Shown here in pieces: positions 37,584 through 46,774 of a DNA stretch of 64,000 bases. A program made the translations under genes and the position numbers. The notes under the pieces are model-generated. The model was not told where the DNA came from. It saw only the letters and a program-made list of their open reading frames with translations, and did no database searches. The DNA comes from Alphaproteobacteria bacterium (lineage in GTDB: Bacteria > Pseudomonadota > Alphaproteobacteria > RF32 > CAG-239), in NCBI GenBank assembly GCA_015062585.1, contig SUUJ01000005.1, positions 99,556 through 163,555 of the forward strand. Reading direction: 5' to 3'. Positions within the stretch are counted from its first letter, which is position 1. Each line of letters opens with the position of its first letter.

Positions 37584-38485
37584 GTGAAAATTTATCTACA
37601 AGATGCGGATTTGTGGCTTTAATAGGTGCTCCGAATGCCGGAAAGTCAACAATTACCAATCATTTTGTCGGCTCGAAGGTTTCGATTGTTTCGCCAAAAG
37701 TTCAGACTACTCGTACCATTGTCAGAGGTATCGGGATTAAGGATAATACGCAAATTATATTTGTTGATACTCCGGGTATTTTTAAGCCGAAACGCCGTTT
37801 GGACAGAGCAATGGTTACATCAGCTTGGGATGGAGCTAATGATGCTGATATTACGGTTTTGGTCGTTGATGCCAAAAGAGGTTTTGACGATGAAACCAGA
37901 AGTATTGTGGCAAAGCTGAAAAAGAAGAATAAGCAAGCTGTTTTGGTAATAAATAAAGTTGATTTGGTGCACAAAGATTTGTTGCTTGGTTTAAGCAAAG
38001 CGCTTAATGATGAGTTTAATTTTAAGGAAACATTTTTTATTTCGGCCGCAACCGGTAAAAATATTGAAGATTTTTATAAGTATTTAGCTGATAATCTGCC
38101 GGAAAGCCCTTGGTATTATCCGGAAGAGCAAATTTCGGATATGCCGTTAAAATTGTTAGCCGCCGAAATTGTGCGTGAAAAATTGTTTTTATTTTTGCAT
38201 CAGGAATTGCCATATTCTTTAACAGTTGAACCGGAGCTTTGGGAAAGACGCGAAGATGGTTCGGTTAGGGCAGAAATAACAATCTATGTCGAGCGTGATA
38301 ACCAAAAAATTATTGTTTTGGGTAAAGGCGGTTCGATGATTAAACGCATTGGGCAAACAGCCAGAAAAGAATTGGAAGAGCTTTTGGAAGATAAGGTACA
38401 TTTGTTCTTATTTGTTAAAGTGCGTGAAAATTGGCAGGAAGATGCCGGCAGATATTCTGTCTGGGGGCTTGATTTTAGGGCTTAA
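37580..38485 (+). CDS. era: GTPase Era
   Basis: Era binds 16S rRNA and supports small-subunit maturation. The P-loop GAPNAGKST (16-24), the G3 motif DTPGI and the G4 motif NKVD are present, and a KH domain ends the protein (IIVLGKGGSMIKRIG). It starts with TTG overlapping the rnc stop codon; this is the only in-frame start giving the conserved N-terminus. Length 301 is typical. Confidence 0.97.
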   Translation: MSENLSTRCGFVALIGAPNAGKSTITNHFVGSKVSIVSPKVQTTRTIVRGIGIKDNTQIIFVDTPGIFKPKRRLDRAMVTSAWDGANDADITVLVVDAKRGFDDETRSIVAKLKKKNKQAVLVINKVDLVHKDLLLGLSKALNDEFNFKETFFISAATGKNIEDFYKYLADNLPESPWYYPEEQISDMPLKLLAAEIVREKLFLFLHQELPYSLTVEPELWERREDGSVRAEITIYVERDNQKIIVLGKGGSMIKRIGQTARKELEELLEDKVHLFLFVKVRENWQEDAGRYSVWGLDFRA

Positions 38486-38503
38486 AATTAAGGGAAATGA
38501 TTG

Positions 38504-39400
38504 ATGAAAATTGTGTTTATGGGGACACCTGAATTTGCTTTGCCGACGCTGAAAGCTTTGGCCGAACAACATGAAATCGTTTGCGTATATACCAAAGAAC
38601 CGAAAGAAGCCGGTAGAGGAAAGGATATTCAAAAGACTCCTATTCATTTATGGGCTGAGGAAAAAGGAATTGAGGTTCGTACGCCAAAATCTTTGCGTAG
38701 TGAAGAAGAGCAGGAAAAGTTTGCCAAACTTGATGCTGATATTTCAATTGTGGCAGCTTATGGTTTGATTTTGCCCAAAAAAGTTATTGAGGCGTTTCCT
38801 AAGGGATGTTTGAATGTTCATGGGTCTTTGTTGCCGCGTTGGCGTGGTGCGGCTCCGATGCAACGTTCAATCGAAGCCGGTGATGACAAAACCGGTATTA
38901 CCATTATGCAAGTGGTTGAGGCGTTGGATGCCGGCGATATGTATAAAAAATACGAAATAGAAATTGATAGAGATATGACTGTCGGAATCCTGCATGATAA
39001 AATGGCGGAAGCCGGTGCAAAGTTGATGGTAGAAGTATTGAGAGATTTGGATAATATCACTCCTGAAAAACAGGATGAGAGCTTGGTTACTTATGCGGCT
39101 AAAATTGACAAAGAAGAATCAAGGCTTGATTTTGATAATGATGCGGTTTATTTGGAACGCAAGATCAGAGCTTTTAATCCATATCCGGCAACATATTTTG
39201 AGCATAAGGGTGAAAGATTTAAGTTGCTAAAATGTAAAGTTGTTGAAAATGAGCGTGGTCTTAAGTCAGGAGAATTATACAGCGACAATAAACACTTAAT
39301 CATAGGATGTAAAACTAAAGCTTTAGAAGTTTTAAGCATTCAGCGACAAGGTAAAAGGGCCATGAGTGTTGAAGAATTGCTCAGAGGTTATAAGTTTTAA
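38504..39400 (+). CDS. fmt: methionyl-tRNA formyltransferase
   Basis: Fmt formylates initiator Met-tRNA using 10-formyl-THF. The N-terminal Rossmann part starts MKIVFMGTPEFALPTL, the catalytic region is NVHGSLLPRWRGAAP (His106, Ser108), and a C-terminal OB-type domain follows (ERKIRAFNPYPATYF). The product (298 residues) is slightly shorter than the E. coli enzyme (315). It usually sits beside def; here it closes the lepB-rnc-era run and def is absent. Confidence 0.96.
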   Translation: MKIVFMGTPEFALPTLKALAEQHEIVCVYTKEPKEAGRGKDIQKTPIHLWAEEKGIEVRTPKSLRSEEEQEKFAKLDADISIVAAYGLILPKKVIEAFPKGCLNVHGSLLPRWRGAAPMQRSIEAGDDKTGITIMQVVEALDAGDMYKKYEIEIDRDMTVGILHDKMAEAGAKLMVEVLRDLDNITPEKQDESLVTYAAKIDKEESRLDFDNDAVYLERKIRAFNPYPATYFEHKGERFKLLKCKVVENERGLKSGELYSDNKHLIIGCKTKALEVLSIQRQGKRAMSVEELLRGYKF

Positions 39401-39403
39401 GAT

Positions 39404-39436
39404 AAAAAATCCCGCTTTTATTAGCGGGATTTTTTA
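39404..39436. terminator. bidirectional terminator after fmt
   Basis: AAAAAATCCCGCT and AGCGGGATTTTTTA pair around a short loop; it also lies at the end of the converging gene at 39452. Confidence 0.88.
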
Positions 39437-39451
39437 TTATCTTGCGGATAA

Positions 39452-40933
39452 TTATGTTCTTGTCATAGCTTTACGCAATCTGGACGATAACTTGTTTTTT
39501 CGTTTTTTTGTTTTAGGTTGTAGCATTTTACCATCTTTTATTTTACGCTCATTTATTATTTCTTGAATGGTTTTTTGATAACGCTTAGCTACTTCATTTA
39601 TATTTTTGAAACGCTCGATATCTTCCTCGCCGAGACTTTCGAATGTTTCATTGATTTGTTTTGCGGCATCTTTCGACAGCTCATTAAAAGTTTGGGGAAG
39701 AGCTTCTATAAGACGTAAAAAACATAATCTGTTTATGGTATTATCCATAGAAAAAGCGGTTTGGGGATCAAAATCATCGTAAGATTCTTCTTTATAATTG
39801 TTTTCAATGAACTCAACACAATCACAATAGGTTCCGTCAGCATTCATATCTTTTTGAAGAGGAATACTATCATTATATTCTGTATAGTGCACATTATCAA
39901 GAACGCTCATATTGTATTGATGAAGCGCATTTCTGTTTATTTGCTCAGTCAAATCGTCATATTCTTTAAGTGTCCTTTCATTCATTTTTCGTGTTGCTTC
40001 AGGTTCATTAGTACTACGAGTTAATGCAAACAAAGAACGCCTTAGTTCATAAATAGGATGAGTCTTTGCATCACCATAGAAAAGAGTTTTAATCTTAAGC
40101 TGAATTTCATTTCTGAAACTTCCAAAACCTTTGATTGTGTGATGCATAAGAACTTTTATGTCATAATATTTCTTTTCATTTTCATCTAACGGTTTTTCAA
40201 AACGGTCTCTGATTTCTTCTGGTATAACATAATAGTCAGTTTCTTTTTGTTCATCACTATTTTCGTATACGATAGAATTGTGAGGCAAAAGTTTGTTTCC
40301 CGGTTTGTTTTTAATAAATAATTCTTTCAAGTTTTTAACATCTGACAAAAAATCGCAAGTAATTGTTAAGCGTAGAATGTCATGTAAGTGGGAGGTGGTT
40401 GAAGGAATATTTTGCATTTGTTCTATAAGGTAATCACGGTCTTCATGCTTAGAATAAGCATCAACAGCCTGTCTGATTTTGCTATTATATTCTACACCAA
40501 ATTCACCTTTTGTTTTTTCAATAGTTCGTTCGACAGATTTCATTTCCGGAAATATAATGGCTATTTCATGACCGGCGTTTTTAAATGTGACACGTGTGCA
40601 ATTAAAAGGTGTTAAATTTTTTAGATCCTTATAAACTATCGGCTGACCATTTTTGTCGCGTTTGACTTCTCCGGTGTCGATGTTAATTGCTTCAATTTTT
40701 TCTGCCTTGCCAAATATTTTGAAGAAAGTTTTGTATATCTCACGATATAAACGCATGGGGTCTTTATAGTAATGGTGCAAATACTCTTTTTCCGTTTCTG
40801 TGATGTATCCTTGCTTGTATGCAGCATCTATTTTACTCAAGTTTTCTTTATTGATGTTATCTTGTATTTCTTTTATTTCATCACGTGAAAGTGCTATAAT
40901 TTCTTCGGCATCAGGAATATATTGTTGTTTCAT
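39452..40933 (-). CDS. unrecognised protein with a possible RelA/SpoT-like nucleotidyltransferase core
   Basis: This 493-residue soluble protein has no signal peptide. Its middle (about 115-310) contains in order KSVERTIEKTKGEFG, HDILRLTITCDFLSD, YYDIKVLMHHTIKGFGSFR and NEIQLKIKTLFYGDA followed by HPIYELRR. The order and character of these motifs resemble the synthetase fold of RelA/SpoT (substrate-binding basic segment, DI-R strand, Y-D/S-K strand, EIQ strand, then a His-x-YE helix), but identities are few and this remains inference. The C-terminal 60 residues are basic. A weak AGAAG precedes the ATG. Neighbours are also unknown genes, so this looks like an accessory region between fmt and macA. 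Confidence 0.6.
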   Translation of the reverse strand: MKQQYIPDAEEIIALSRDEIKEIQDNINKENLSKIDAAYKQGYITETEKEYLHHYYKDPMRLYREIYKTFFKIFGKAEKIEAINIDTGEVKRDKNGQPIVYKDLKNLTPFNCTRVTFKNAGHEIAIIFPEMKSVERTIEKTKGEFGVEYNSKIRQAVDAYSKHEDRDYLIEQMQNIPSTTSHLHDILRLTITCDFLSDVKNLKELFIKNKPGNKLLPHNSIVYENSDEQKETDYYVIPEEIRDRFEKPLDENEKKYYDIKVLMHHTIKGFGSFRNEIQLKIKTLFYGDAKTHPIYELRRSLFALTRSTNEPEATRKMNERTLKEYDDLTEQINRNALHQYNMSVLDNVHYTEYNDSIPLQKDMNADGTYCDCVEFIENNYKEESYDDFDPQTAFSMDNTINRLCFLRLIEALPQTFNELSKDAAKQINETFESLGEEDIERFKNINEVAKRYQKTIQEIINERKIKDGKMLQPKTKKRKNKLSSRLRKAMTRT

Positions 40934-41012
40934 TGCGTATCTTCTCTGTTTTTTTGTCTAACTTTTTGGATAATAGCACAAAAACGAGTGCTATGCAAGA
41001 AGTATTTAAAAT

Positions 41013-41046
41013 AAAAAAAACTCGGGTTTTTAAGACCGAGTTTTTG
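41013..41046 (-). terminator. terminator of the 41063-42091 unknown operon
   Basis: On the minus strand AAAACTCGG and CCGAGTTTTTTTT pair around a loop of about 10 nt, 17 nt past the stop at 41063. Confidence 0.85.
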
Positions 41047-41062
41047 AAAGTTTTTAGAGTTG

Positions 41063-41830
41063 TTAAAGCTTTTTTTTCATCAATGAGAGTAAGCAATTAA
41101 AGGTATCAAGCCTTTTTTGTTTACGCTCATTTTCTTTAGCCCTTACAACGGGGTCACTAATGGTTTTTACCCAGTTAAGGCGATGTTGCTCTTTGTCACG
41201 CTGAAATTCCACCAAGGGAATAAGCAGAGTAAGCAGATGGTTTCTAAAACAAGGACTCAAGTCATAGCCATCGTCTGTTTTAACAAGCATCAAGCGAACT
41301 GCGTTGAGCGGGACCAAATTGCCATCTTCCCAAAGTAATAACCAAAAGGCTGTATCAGCATGCTTAATTGACTCTATAAGTCTGTGCTCCCTGATGTATT
41401 TCTCGCAAATGCGATTTAATTGTTCATCAGGGTATCTGAGACCGACAATCAATAATCGATTTACCTTACTTTTAAGTTGAGGATAATCGTAAATGTACCT
41501 TTCAAAATTGTTCAAGTCTGTCGCAGAAATTTTAGCCTTTGTTTTGTTTCGTTCGCTCAAATACAAATTGAGGTTAGTTCTTAACTTCTCAATAAGTCTT
41601 TGCATTTCAGGTTCAACAGCAAGACCATAACCCGTTTTGTCATCCAAATCAATAGATGGCTTAGCGCTTTTCATGGCGCGATTGATGAGTTTGTTTACAG
41701 TGCTGTTGTACAAGCTTTGTGAAATTTGTTCTTCTTTTAGCCATTGTTCCAAAATTACAAATTTCTCATCCAAATCTTTGATTTTACCCAAAGTTTCGTT
41801 TTGTGTTCTTGTTAATTTTTCCTTTGCCAT
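41063..41830 (-). CDS. hypothetical cytoplasmic protein, 255 residues
   Basis: The sequence is helical and charged with no signal peptide or membrane segment. The N-terminus (QNETLGKIKDLDEKFVILEQ) looks coiled-coil, and a Trp-rich stretch (FWLLLWEDGNLVPLNAVRLM) lies past the middle. Family not recognised. No Shine-Dalgarno sequence precedes the ATG, which lies 6 nt after the stop of the upstream small gene, so the two are a small operon. The only link to function is the position next to other accessory genes. Confidence 0.6.
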   Translation of the reverse strand: MAKEKLTRTQNETLGKIKDLDEKFVILEQWLKEEQISQSLYNSTVNKLINRAMKSAKPSIDLDDKTGYGLAVEPEMQRLIEKLRTNLNLYLSERNKTKAKISATDLNNFERYIYDYPQLKSKVNRLLIVGLRYPDEQLNRICEKYIREHRLIESIKHADTAFWLLLWEDGNLVPLNAVRLMLVKTDDGYDLSPCFRNHLLTLLIPLVEFQRDKEQHRLNWVKTISDPVVRAKENERKQKRLDTFNCLLSLMKKKL

Positions 41831-41836
41831 AATTTT

Positions 41837-42091
41837 TTATTTTAGCGGTTTTACAATCCATTTATTTTTTACATCTTCGGTTACAGTTTTAACGGTGTCG
41901 ATGCCATCATACATAGCAAAGAATTTTTTACCGTCTTTTGTTACCCAACAACACCAATATTGTTTTGGGTTGTCGTGAGAATGATGTTGTACAGACTTGT
42001 GCTGTGCTGTTAAACATTTGGTTGAAAAACCAGGCAAGAGGCTCATCATCTCTTTGAGCTTTGTTGTCTCTAAGCTTTCTTCTGTGTTCAT
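41837..42091 (-). CDS. hypothetical small protein, 84 residues
   Basis: A small protein with a His/Cys-rich middle (CLTAQHKSVQHHSHDN then YWCCWVTKDGKKFFAMYDG). The latter reads like two adjacent beta strands. The 5' region is pure A/T and lacks a ribosome binding site. It is the first gene of the two-gene unit with 41063. Nothing further can be named. Confidence 0.5.
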   Translation of the reverse strand: MNTEESLETTKLKEMMSLLPGFSTKCLTAQHKSVQHHSHDNPKQYWCCWVTKDGKKFFAMYDGIDTVKTVTEDVKNKWIVKPLK

Positions 42092-42305
42092 AAAAATTTT
42101 AATTAATTATTATTGTTATTTATCTTTGATTTAAGTCACAATCATTTGATTGCGCTTAGTTTATCTATATAGTCTTATTCATAAAAATGTATAGCAAATT
42201 TCAATATACATATAAATATTTTTGGTTTCAAGTCTTATTTAAAACTTTTTTAAAACAATTATCGTTATTATATATATGGGGTAGTTTTTTTATAATAGGT
42301 GAGAT

Positions 42306-43466
42306 ATGTCTAAAGTATTGAAATTTAGTTTGTTTTTTAGTTTTTTAGCAATATTCGTTATTTTTGGCATGAGCGGTTGCAAAAAAAACGACGCGGTTTA
42401 TATAACGGCAAAAGTAAAAAAAGGCGATATTGTGCAAAAAATTACCGCTTCGGGCACTATCAATCCGATATCAACTGTTAATATCGGTACACAGGTTTCG
42501 GGAATTATTGATGAAATTTATGTCGATTTTAATTCCAATGTTAAAAAAGGTCAGCTATTGGCGATAATCGATCCTCAGACTTTCGAAGCTTCGGTTGATC
42601 AAAAACAAGCAGCACTCGATATTGCAAAGGCTGAGTTAGAAGTTACCAAAAATGACATTGTATATTACAAAAAACACTTAGACAGGATAAAAAAGCTCAA
42701 TACCTCAAAATATTCTACCGACAAGGAATTGGAAACTGCTCAGCGCGATTATGATAATGCCATAGCGCAAAAAGCTTTGAAGGTGGCGCAAGTTTCCCAA
42801 GCTGAAGCTACTCTAAAACAAGCAAAAATCGATTTGGAATATACTAAAATTGTATCGTCGGTCGATGGTGTGGTAATTTCGCGTGAAGTAGAAGTGGGAC
42901 AAACCGTGGCGGCAAGTTTTGAAACTCCGGTGCTGTTCAATGTGGCAGAGGATTTGACCAAAATGCAAATTGAAGCTTCGGTAGTTGAGGCCGATATTGC
43001 CAAAGTTCACGAAGGACAAAAGGTTGAGTTTTCGGTAGACAGCTTTCCTGATGAAGTATTCCACGGAATTGTGACTCAGGTTAGAAATAACCCGATTACC
43101 ACTTCTAATGTCGTAACTTATGAAGTTATTATCGGGGTTGACAACAAAGAATTGAAAATTAAACCGGGTATGACTGCAAATGTAGAGATTATCACAGCTG
43201 AAAAGAAGGATGCTTTACTTGTTCCCAATAAAGCATTGCGTTTTTATACTTTTGATGACAAAGGCGAAGTTGTTCGTTACAAAGACAAGGGAATTTGGCT
43301 TTTGAAAAAGGGTAATTTAACCCGAGTTAATATAGCTCAGGGTGTGTCTGATGATGAGATGAGCGAAATTATATCCGATAAAATAAATGTCGGTGATGTC
43401 GTGGTCTTAGAAGATAAGGCAGCCAATGAAAAACAACGAGCTATGCGTATGAGGATGCCGAGATAA
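42306..43466 (+). CDS. macA: MacA-type periplasmic adaptor (membrane fusion) lipoprotein
   Basis: A lipoprotein-like signal (Cys25 in FGMSGCKK) precedes a membrane-fusion protein with lipoyl half-motifs (TASGTINPISTVNIGTQVSG and DGVVISREVEVGQTV), a coiled-coil hairpin (about 95-165), a beta-barrel and a membrane-proximal domain. It joins the ABC permease in the inner membrane to an outer-membrane channel for efflux. AGGTGAG is upstream of the ATG. The ATPase gene begins on the last base of this gene's stop codon and the permease follows with a 4-nt overlap, so the three are one operon. No TolC gene is in the window. Confidence 0.92.
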   Translation: MSKVLKFSLFFSFLAIFVIFGMSGCKKNDAVYITAKVKKGDIVQKITASGTINPISTVNIGTQVSGIIDEIYVDFNSNVKKGQLLAIIDPQTFEASVDQKQAALDIAKAELEVTKNDIVYYKKHLDRIKKLNTSKYSTDKELETAQRDYDNAIAQKALKVAQVSQAEATLKQAKIDLEYTKIVSSVDGVVISREVEVGQTVAASFETPVLFNVAEDLTKMQIEASVVEADIAKVHEGQKVEFSVDSFPDEVFHGIVTQVRNNPITTSNVVTYEVIIGVDNKELKIKPGMTANVEIITAEKKDALLVPNKALRFYTFDDKGEVVRYKDKGIWLLKKGNLTRVNIAQGVSDDEMSEIISDKINVGDVVVLEDKAANEKQRAMRMRMPR

Positions 43467-44155
43467 TGTCGTTAATCGAATTAAAAAATATTACCAAAAG
43501 TTATCCGGTGGGGGATAGTGAGCTTAAAATCTTAAAAGGCATTGATTTGCAAATTGAGGAGGGTGACTTTGTGGCAATTATGGGACCGTCAGGTTCCGGA
43601 AAATCGACCTGTATGAATATTTTGGGGTGTTTGGATGTTCCCTCAAGCGGAAGCTATAAATTAGACGGCAAGGCAGTTGAGGGATTGTCTCCTGATGAAT
43701 TGGCCGAAATCAGAAACAAAAAAATAGGATTTGTTTTTCAGGGATTTAACCTTCTTTCACGCACTTCGGCTTTGGAAAATGTCGAATTGCCGATGGTGTA
43801 TGCCAATGTTGATGTTAAAACCAGACAAAAAAAAGCCATAGAAGCTTTGGAAAAAGTGGGACTGAAAGAGCGTATGCACCACCAACCGAATCAACTTTCG
43901 GGAGGACAGCAACAACGCGTGGCAATCGCGAGAGCCATTGTTAATGATGCGCCGATTATTTTTGCCGACGAGCCGACCGGCAATTTAGATACTAAGATGA
44001 GTGTCGAAATTATGGAACTGTTTGTGTCACTTAATGAGGAATTGGGGCGAACGATTATTTTGGTTACGCACGAAGAAGATATTGCGCGATATGCCAAGCG
44101 TATAATAAGAATTGTCGATGGTGAAATCAGCTCTGATACAAGGAATAAAAAATGA
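43466..44155 (+). CDS. ABC transporter ATPase of a MacB-type system (LolD-like)
   Basis: Walker A GPSGSGKST, the Q-loop FVFQGFNLL, the signature LSGGQQQRVAIARAI and Walker B IIFADEPTGNLD are intact in 229 residues. E. coli MacB carries ATPase and permease in one chain; here the ATPase is a separate gene overlapping the permease gene. It energises the MacA/permease efflux complex. Confidence 0.95.
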   Translation: MSLIELKNITKSYPVGDSELKILKGIDLQIEEGDFVAIMGPSGSGKSTCMNILGCLDVPSSGSYKLDGKAVEGLSPDELAEIRNKKIGFVFQGFNLLSRTSALENVELPMVYANVDVKTRQKKAIEALEKVGLKERMHHQPNQLSGGQQQRVAIARAIVNDAPIIFADEPTGNLDTKMSVEIMELFVSLNEELGRTIILVTHEEDIARYAKRIIRIVDGEISSDTRNKK

Positions 44156-45381
44156 TTGATTTTAAGACCATATTTTTAATTGCTGCTCGAGCGATAAAAG
44201 CTAATAAAATGCGCTCGATTTTGACATCTTTGGGTATTATTATCGGTGTGGCGGCAGTTATTGTGATGCTTTCGGTTGGAAATGGTGCGCAAATATCCAT
44301 TCAAAAAGAAATGAAATCTATGGGAACTAATTTGATTATTATTCGTTCCGGTGTGGCAAAATCTTCGGGTGCGCGCGGTGGTCACGGTTCGCAACCGACT
44401 ATGAAAAAAGCTGATGGTGATGCTATTCAAGAAAAAATTGATGCAATAAAATTGGCGGCTCCGGTGTTGGAGGAAACTGCTCAAATCGTTTATGGTAATA
44501 CTAACTGGTCAACCGGTGTAAGCGGTACTGATAGTCGATTTTTTGCAATCAAAGAATGGAGTTTGGCATATGGTCGTATGTTTTCGCGTACTGATATAAA
44601 AAATGCTTCGAAAGTGGCAATTTTGGGGCAAACGGTAGTAAACGAGTTGTTTGGCGATGTTGATCCTTTGGGTAAAACTATTCGAGTTAAAGGTATTCCT
44701 TTTCAAGTTATCGGTGTATTGGATAAACGAGGACAATCAGGGCACGGGCAAGATCAAGATGATGTGGTATATATTCCGATTACTACCGCACAGAAAAAGG
44801 TTATGGGTATAATGTTTCCCGATCAAGTTAAAATGATTATGTTGCAAGCGGTTGATGCTCAATCCACTTATACCAGCCAAGGCGAAATAAAAGAGCTTTT
44901 GCGTCAGCGTCATAATTTGGGCGTAAATAAAGATGATGACTTTGTGATTATGAACTTAACGCAAATGATGGAAATGATGGAAAGTTCAACTAAAGTTATG
45001 ACGATTTTGCTTGGCGCGATTGCTTCAATATCGCTTTTGGTCGGCGGTATCGGTATTATGAATATTATGTTGGTATCAGTTACCGAACGCACGCGTGAAA
45101 TAGGTATCAGAATGGCAATCGGAGCAAAGGCTTGGGATATAAGGTTACAGTTTTTAACCGAAGCTTTGGTTTTATCACTTATCGGCGGATTGTTGGGAGT
45201 TGTGGTCGGTTTGGTCGGTTCTGTCTTAGTAGGAATATTTACTACCCTGCCGGCAAAAGTTGCTTTAACTTATGTTTTGCTTCCGTTTTCATTTGCCGGA
45301 TTTGTCGGGCTTTTCTTCGGTTTCTACCCAGCCTACAAAGCGTCTAAGCTTAATCCTATAAATGCTCTTCGCTATGAGTAA
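44152..45381 (+). CDS. MacB/FtsX-type ABC transporter permease
   Basis: The 409-residue protein has one N-terminal helix, a large periplasmic MacB_PCD domain (residues about 45-255) and three C-terminal helices with the FtsX signature (RTREIGIRMAIGAKAWDI). It works with the preceding ATPase and MacA homologues as an exporter or lipoprotein-type mechanotransmitter. Its stop codon is overlapped by a palindromic repeat element. Confidence 0.94.
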   Translation: MIDFKTIFLIAARAIKANKMRSILTSLGIIIGVAAVIVMLSVGNGAQISIQKEMKSMGTNLIIIRSGVAKSSGARGGHGSQPTMKKADGDAIQEKIDAIKLAAPVLEETAQIVYGNTNWSTGVSGTDSRFFAIKEWSLAYGRMFSRTDIKNASKVAILGQTVVNELFGDVDPLGKTIRVKGIPFQVIGVLDKRGQSGHGQDQDDVVYIPITTAQKKVMGIMFPDQVKMIMLQAVDAQSTYTSQGEIKELLRQRHNLGVNKDDDFVIMNLTQMMEMMESSTKVMTILLGAIASISLLVGGIGIMNIMLVSVTERTREIGIRMAIGAKAWDIRLQFLTEALVLSLIGGLLGVVVGLVGSVLVGIFTTLPAKVALTYVLLPFSFAGFVGLFFGFYPAYKASKLNPINALRYE

Positions 45382-45502
45382 AACTCGTATAATGGGTTAC
45401 TAATACATATTTTGCGGGTAAGAAAAATGCTCATGTACTTTTTTTGTACACTCCGCTTTTTCTTCCCTAAAATCTTATTATTAACCTCATTCTCCGAGTT
45501 TT
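45380..45502. repeat. palindromic repeat element, class I copy 2
   Basis: The 123-nt element starts inside the permease stop codon (AAAACTCG) and ends with CGAGTTTT. Internal arms TATAATGGGTTACTAATA and TATTATTAACCTCATTCTC pair, and so do ATTTTGCGGGTAAGAAAAA and TTTTTCTTCCCTAAAAT; the apex has CATGTAC and GTACACT. Compared with the copy after secA, GGTT/AACC here replaces GGCT/AGCC and ATG/CAT replaces ACG/CGT, so pairing is kept though the sequence changed. Confidence 0.85.
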
Positions 45503-45590
45503 ATAGTAAAATCGTATAACAGCTTTTCTCAAAGCCAAAATTTTAAATAACCGGCTCTGTTTTTTATGAGTAAAAGTTTTCCGAGGGCAT
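45503..45590. repeat. possible decayed fragment of a further palindromic element
   Basis: Just after the class I copy, TAAAATCGTATAACAGC resembles the start of an element (AAAA-CG-TATAA) and TTTTCCGAG near 45575 resembles an end. AAGCC and GGCT could pair in between. Similarity is short, so this is tentative. Confidence 0.3.
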
Positions 45591-45593
45591 ATT

Positions 45594-46523
45594 TTATTGT
45601 CCCAACCAGCGAGCGGCTTCGATAGCTGCCATAGCTCCGGAACCGGCGGCAATTACGGCCTGACGAAATTTTGGATCTTTGACATCGCCACAGGCAAAGA
45701 CACCTTCAATATTAGTTTTACAAGAATCAGATTGGGTAATGATATAGCCGTTGTTATCCAAGCTTACCTCACCGCGCAAAAACTCAGTGTTTGGTTTGTG
45801 ACCTATGGCAATAAAGACGCCGTCGACTTTGATAATTTCTTCTTTATCGTTTTTGACATTTTTTATTTTTATGCCTTTTAGATTTTGGCCTTCGCCGATA
45901 AATTTTTCAACGGTTACATCATATTTTACGCTTATTTTGGGATTTTGCTTTATTTTTTCTTGCGCTTTGATATCGGCTCTTAAAGATTCTCGGCGATGAA
46001 TTATGGTTACCGACCGAGCAAAATTGGCCAAATACAAAGCTTCTTCCAAGGCAGTATTGCCACCGCCGACAACCGCGACATCTTTACCTTTATAAAAAAA
46101 TCCGTCACAGGTGGCGCAAACCGATATACCATAACCTTTGTACGCTTGTTCAGAATCAATTTCGAGCCATTTGGCCGAAGCGCCGGTGGCAATAATAATG
46201 CTTTTGGCATAAAAAACATTGTGATTTTGAGATGAACATTCAAACGGATAATGCGAAAAATCGACCTCTACGATCGTGTCATTGATAATATTGACACCCA
46301 AATTCACGGCTTGTTTTTTCATTGTTTCCATCAATTCGCTTCCGGTTACAGGTTTTTCAAAGCCCGGGAAGTTTTCGACATCATTGCTCAAAGTGAGCTG
46401 TCCGCCAATTTCGTCACCGGAAACTAATATAGTATTTTTACCGGTACGCGAAGCATATATTCCGGCAGTATAGCCGGCGGGACCGGAACCTATTATCAAA
46501 ATGTCACTTTGATATTGTGCCAT
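45594..46523 (-). CDS. trxB: thioredoxin-disulfide reductase
   Basis: TrxB is the NADPH-dependent flavoenzyme that reduces thioredoxin. The FAD-binding GSGPAGYTAG lies near residue 13, the redox-active pair is Cys136/Cys139 in CATCDGFF, the NADPH loop is GGGNTALEE, and the C-terminal FAD motif is GVFACGDV. The 309-residue length fits. It lies 6 nt behind a gene for a cysteine-rich mini-protein, so they are very likely co-transcribed. Confidence 0.97.
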   Translation of the reverse strand: MAQYQSDILIIGSGPAGYTAGIYASRTGKNTILVSGDEIGGQLTLSNDVENFPGFEKPVTGSELMETMKKQAVNLGVNIINDTIVEVDFSHYPFECSSQNHNVFYAKSIIIATGASAKWLEIDSEQAYKGYGISVCATCDGFFYKGKDVAVVGGGNTALEEALYLANFARSVTIIHRRESLRADIKAQEKIKQNPKISVKYDVTVEKFIGEGQNLKGIKIKNVKNDKEEIIKVDGVFIAIGHKPNTEFLRGEVSLDNNGYIITQSDSCKTNIEGVFACGDVKDPKFRQAVIAAGSGAMAAIEAARWLGQ

Positions 46524-46529
46524 GGTCTA

Positions 46530-46754
46530 TCATATTTCATTACATGAACAATCGCCTTGAGTGTCGCAAAGGCAAATACTTTCTTTGGCTTTGCTCGTTT
46601 CTTTAGTTTTGTCAAAACTTGCGCAATCACAAATATTGGTATTTTCATCGCAGTTGCAAGCAGATTTATCTATGTTGTTGGGATATGAGCATCCGCATTT
46701 GTTGTCTTCGTCGCAATCGCACTCATTAAGGCTTTTGATATTGTCGTTTTGCAT
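46530..46754 (-). CDS. cysteine-rich protein with six CxC motifs, putative metal-binding
   Basis: In 74 residues there are twelve cysteines, all arranged as six CxC pairs (12/14, 20/22, 33/35, 42/44, 61/63, 69/71), with many Asp, Asn and Lys and no His, Trp or signal peptide. The even spacing suggests cytoplasmic metal-thiolate binding as in metallothioneins, or a dithiol-redox substrate. A strong AAGGGG precedes the ATG. It is directly upstream of trxB. Its start lies about 20 nt past the greA terminator, so expression needs terminator read-through or a promoter within that hairpin. Not a metallothionein family that I recognise. Confidence 0.75.
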   Translation of the reverse strand: MQNDNIKSLNECDCDEDNKCGCSYPNNIDKSACNCDENTNICDCASFDKTKETSKAKESICLCDTQGDCSCNEI

Positions 46755-46774
46755 ATTTTCCCCTTGTTAAAAAT

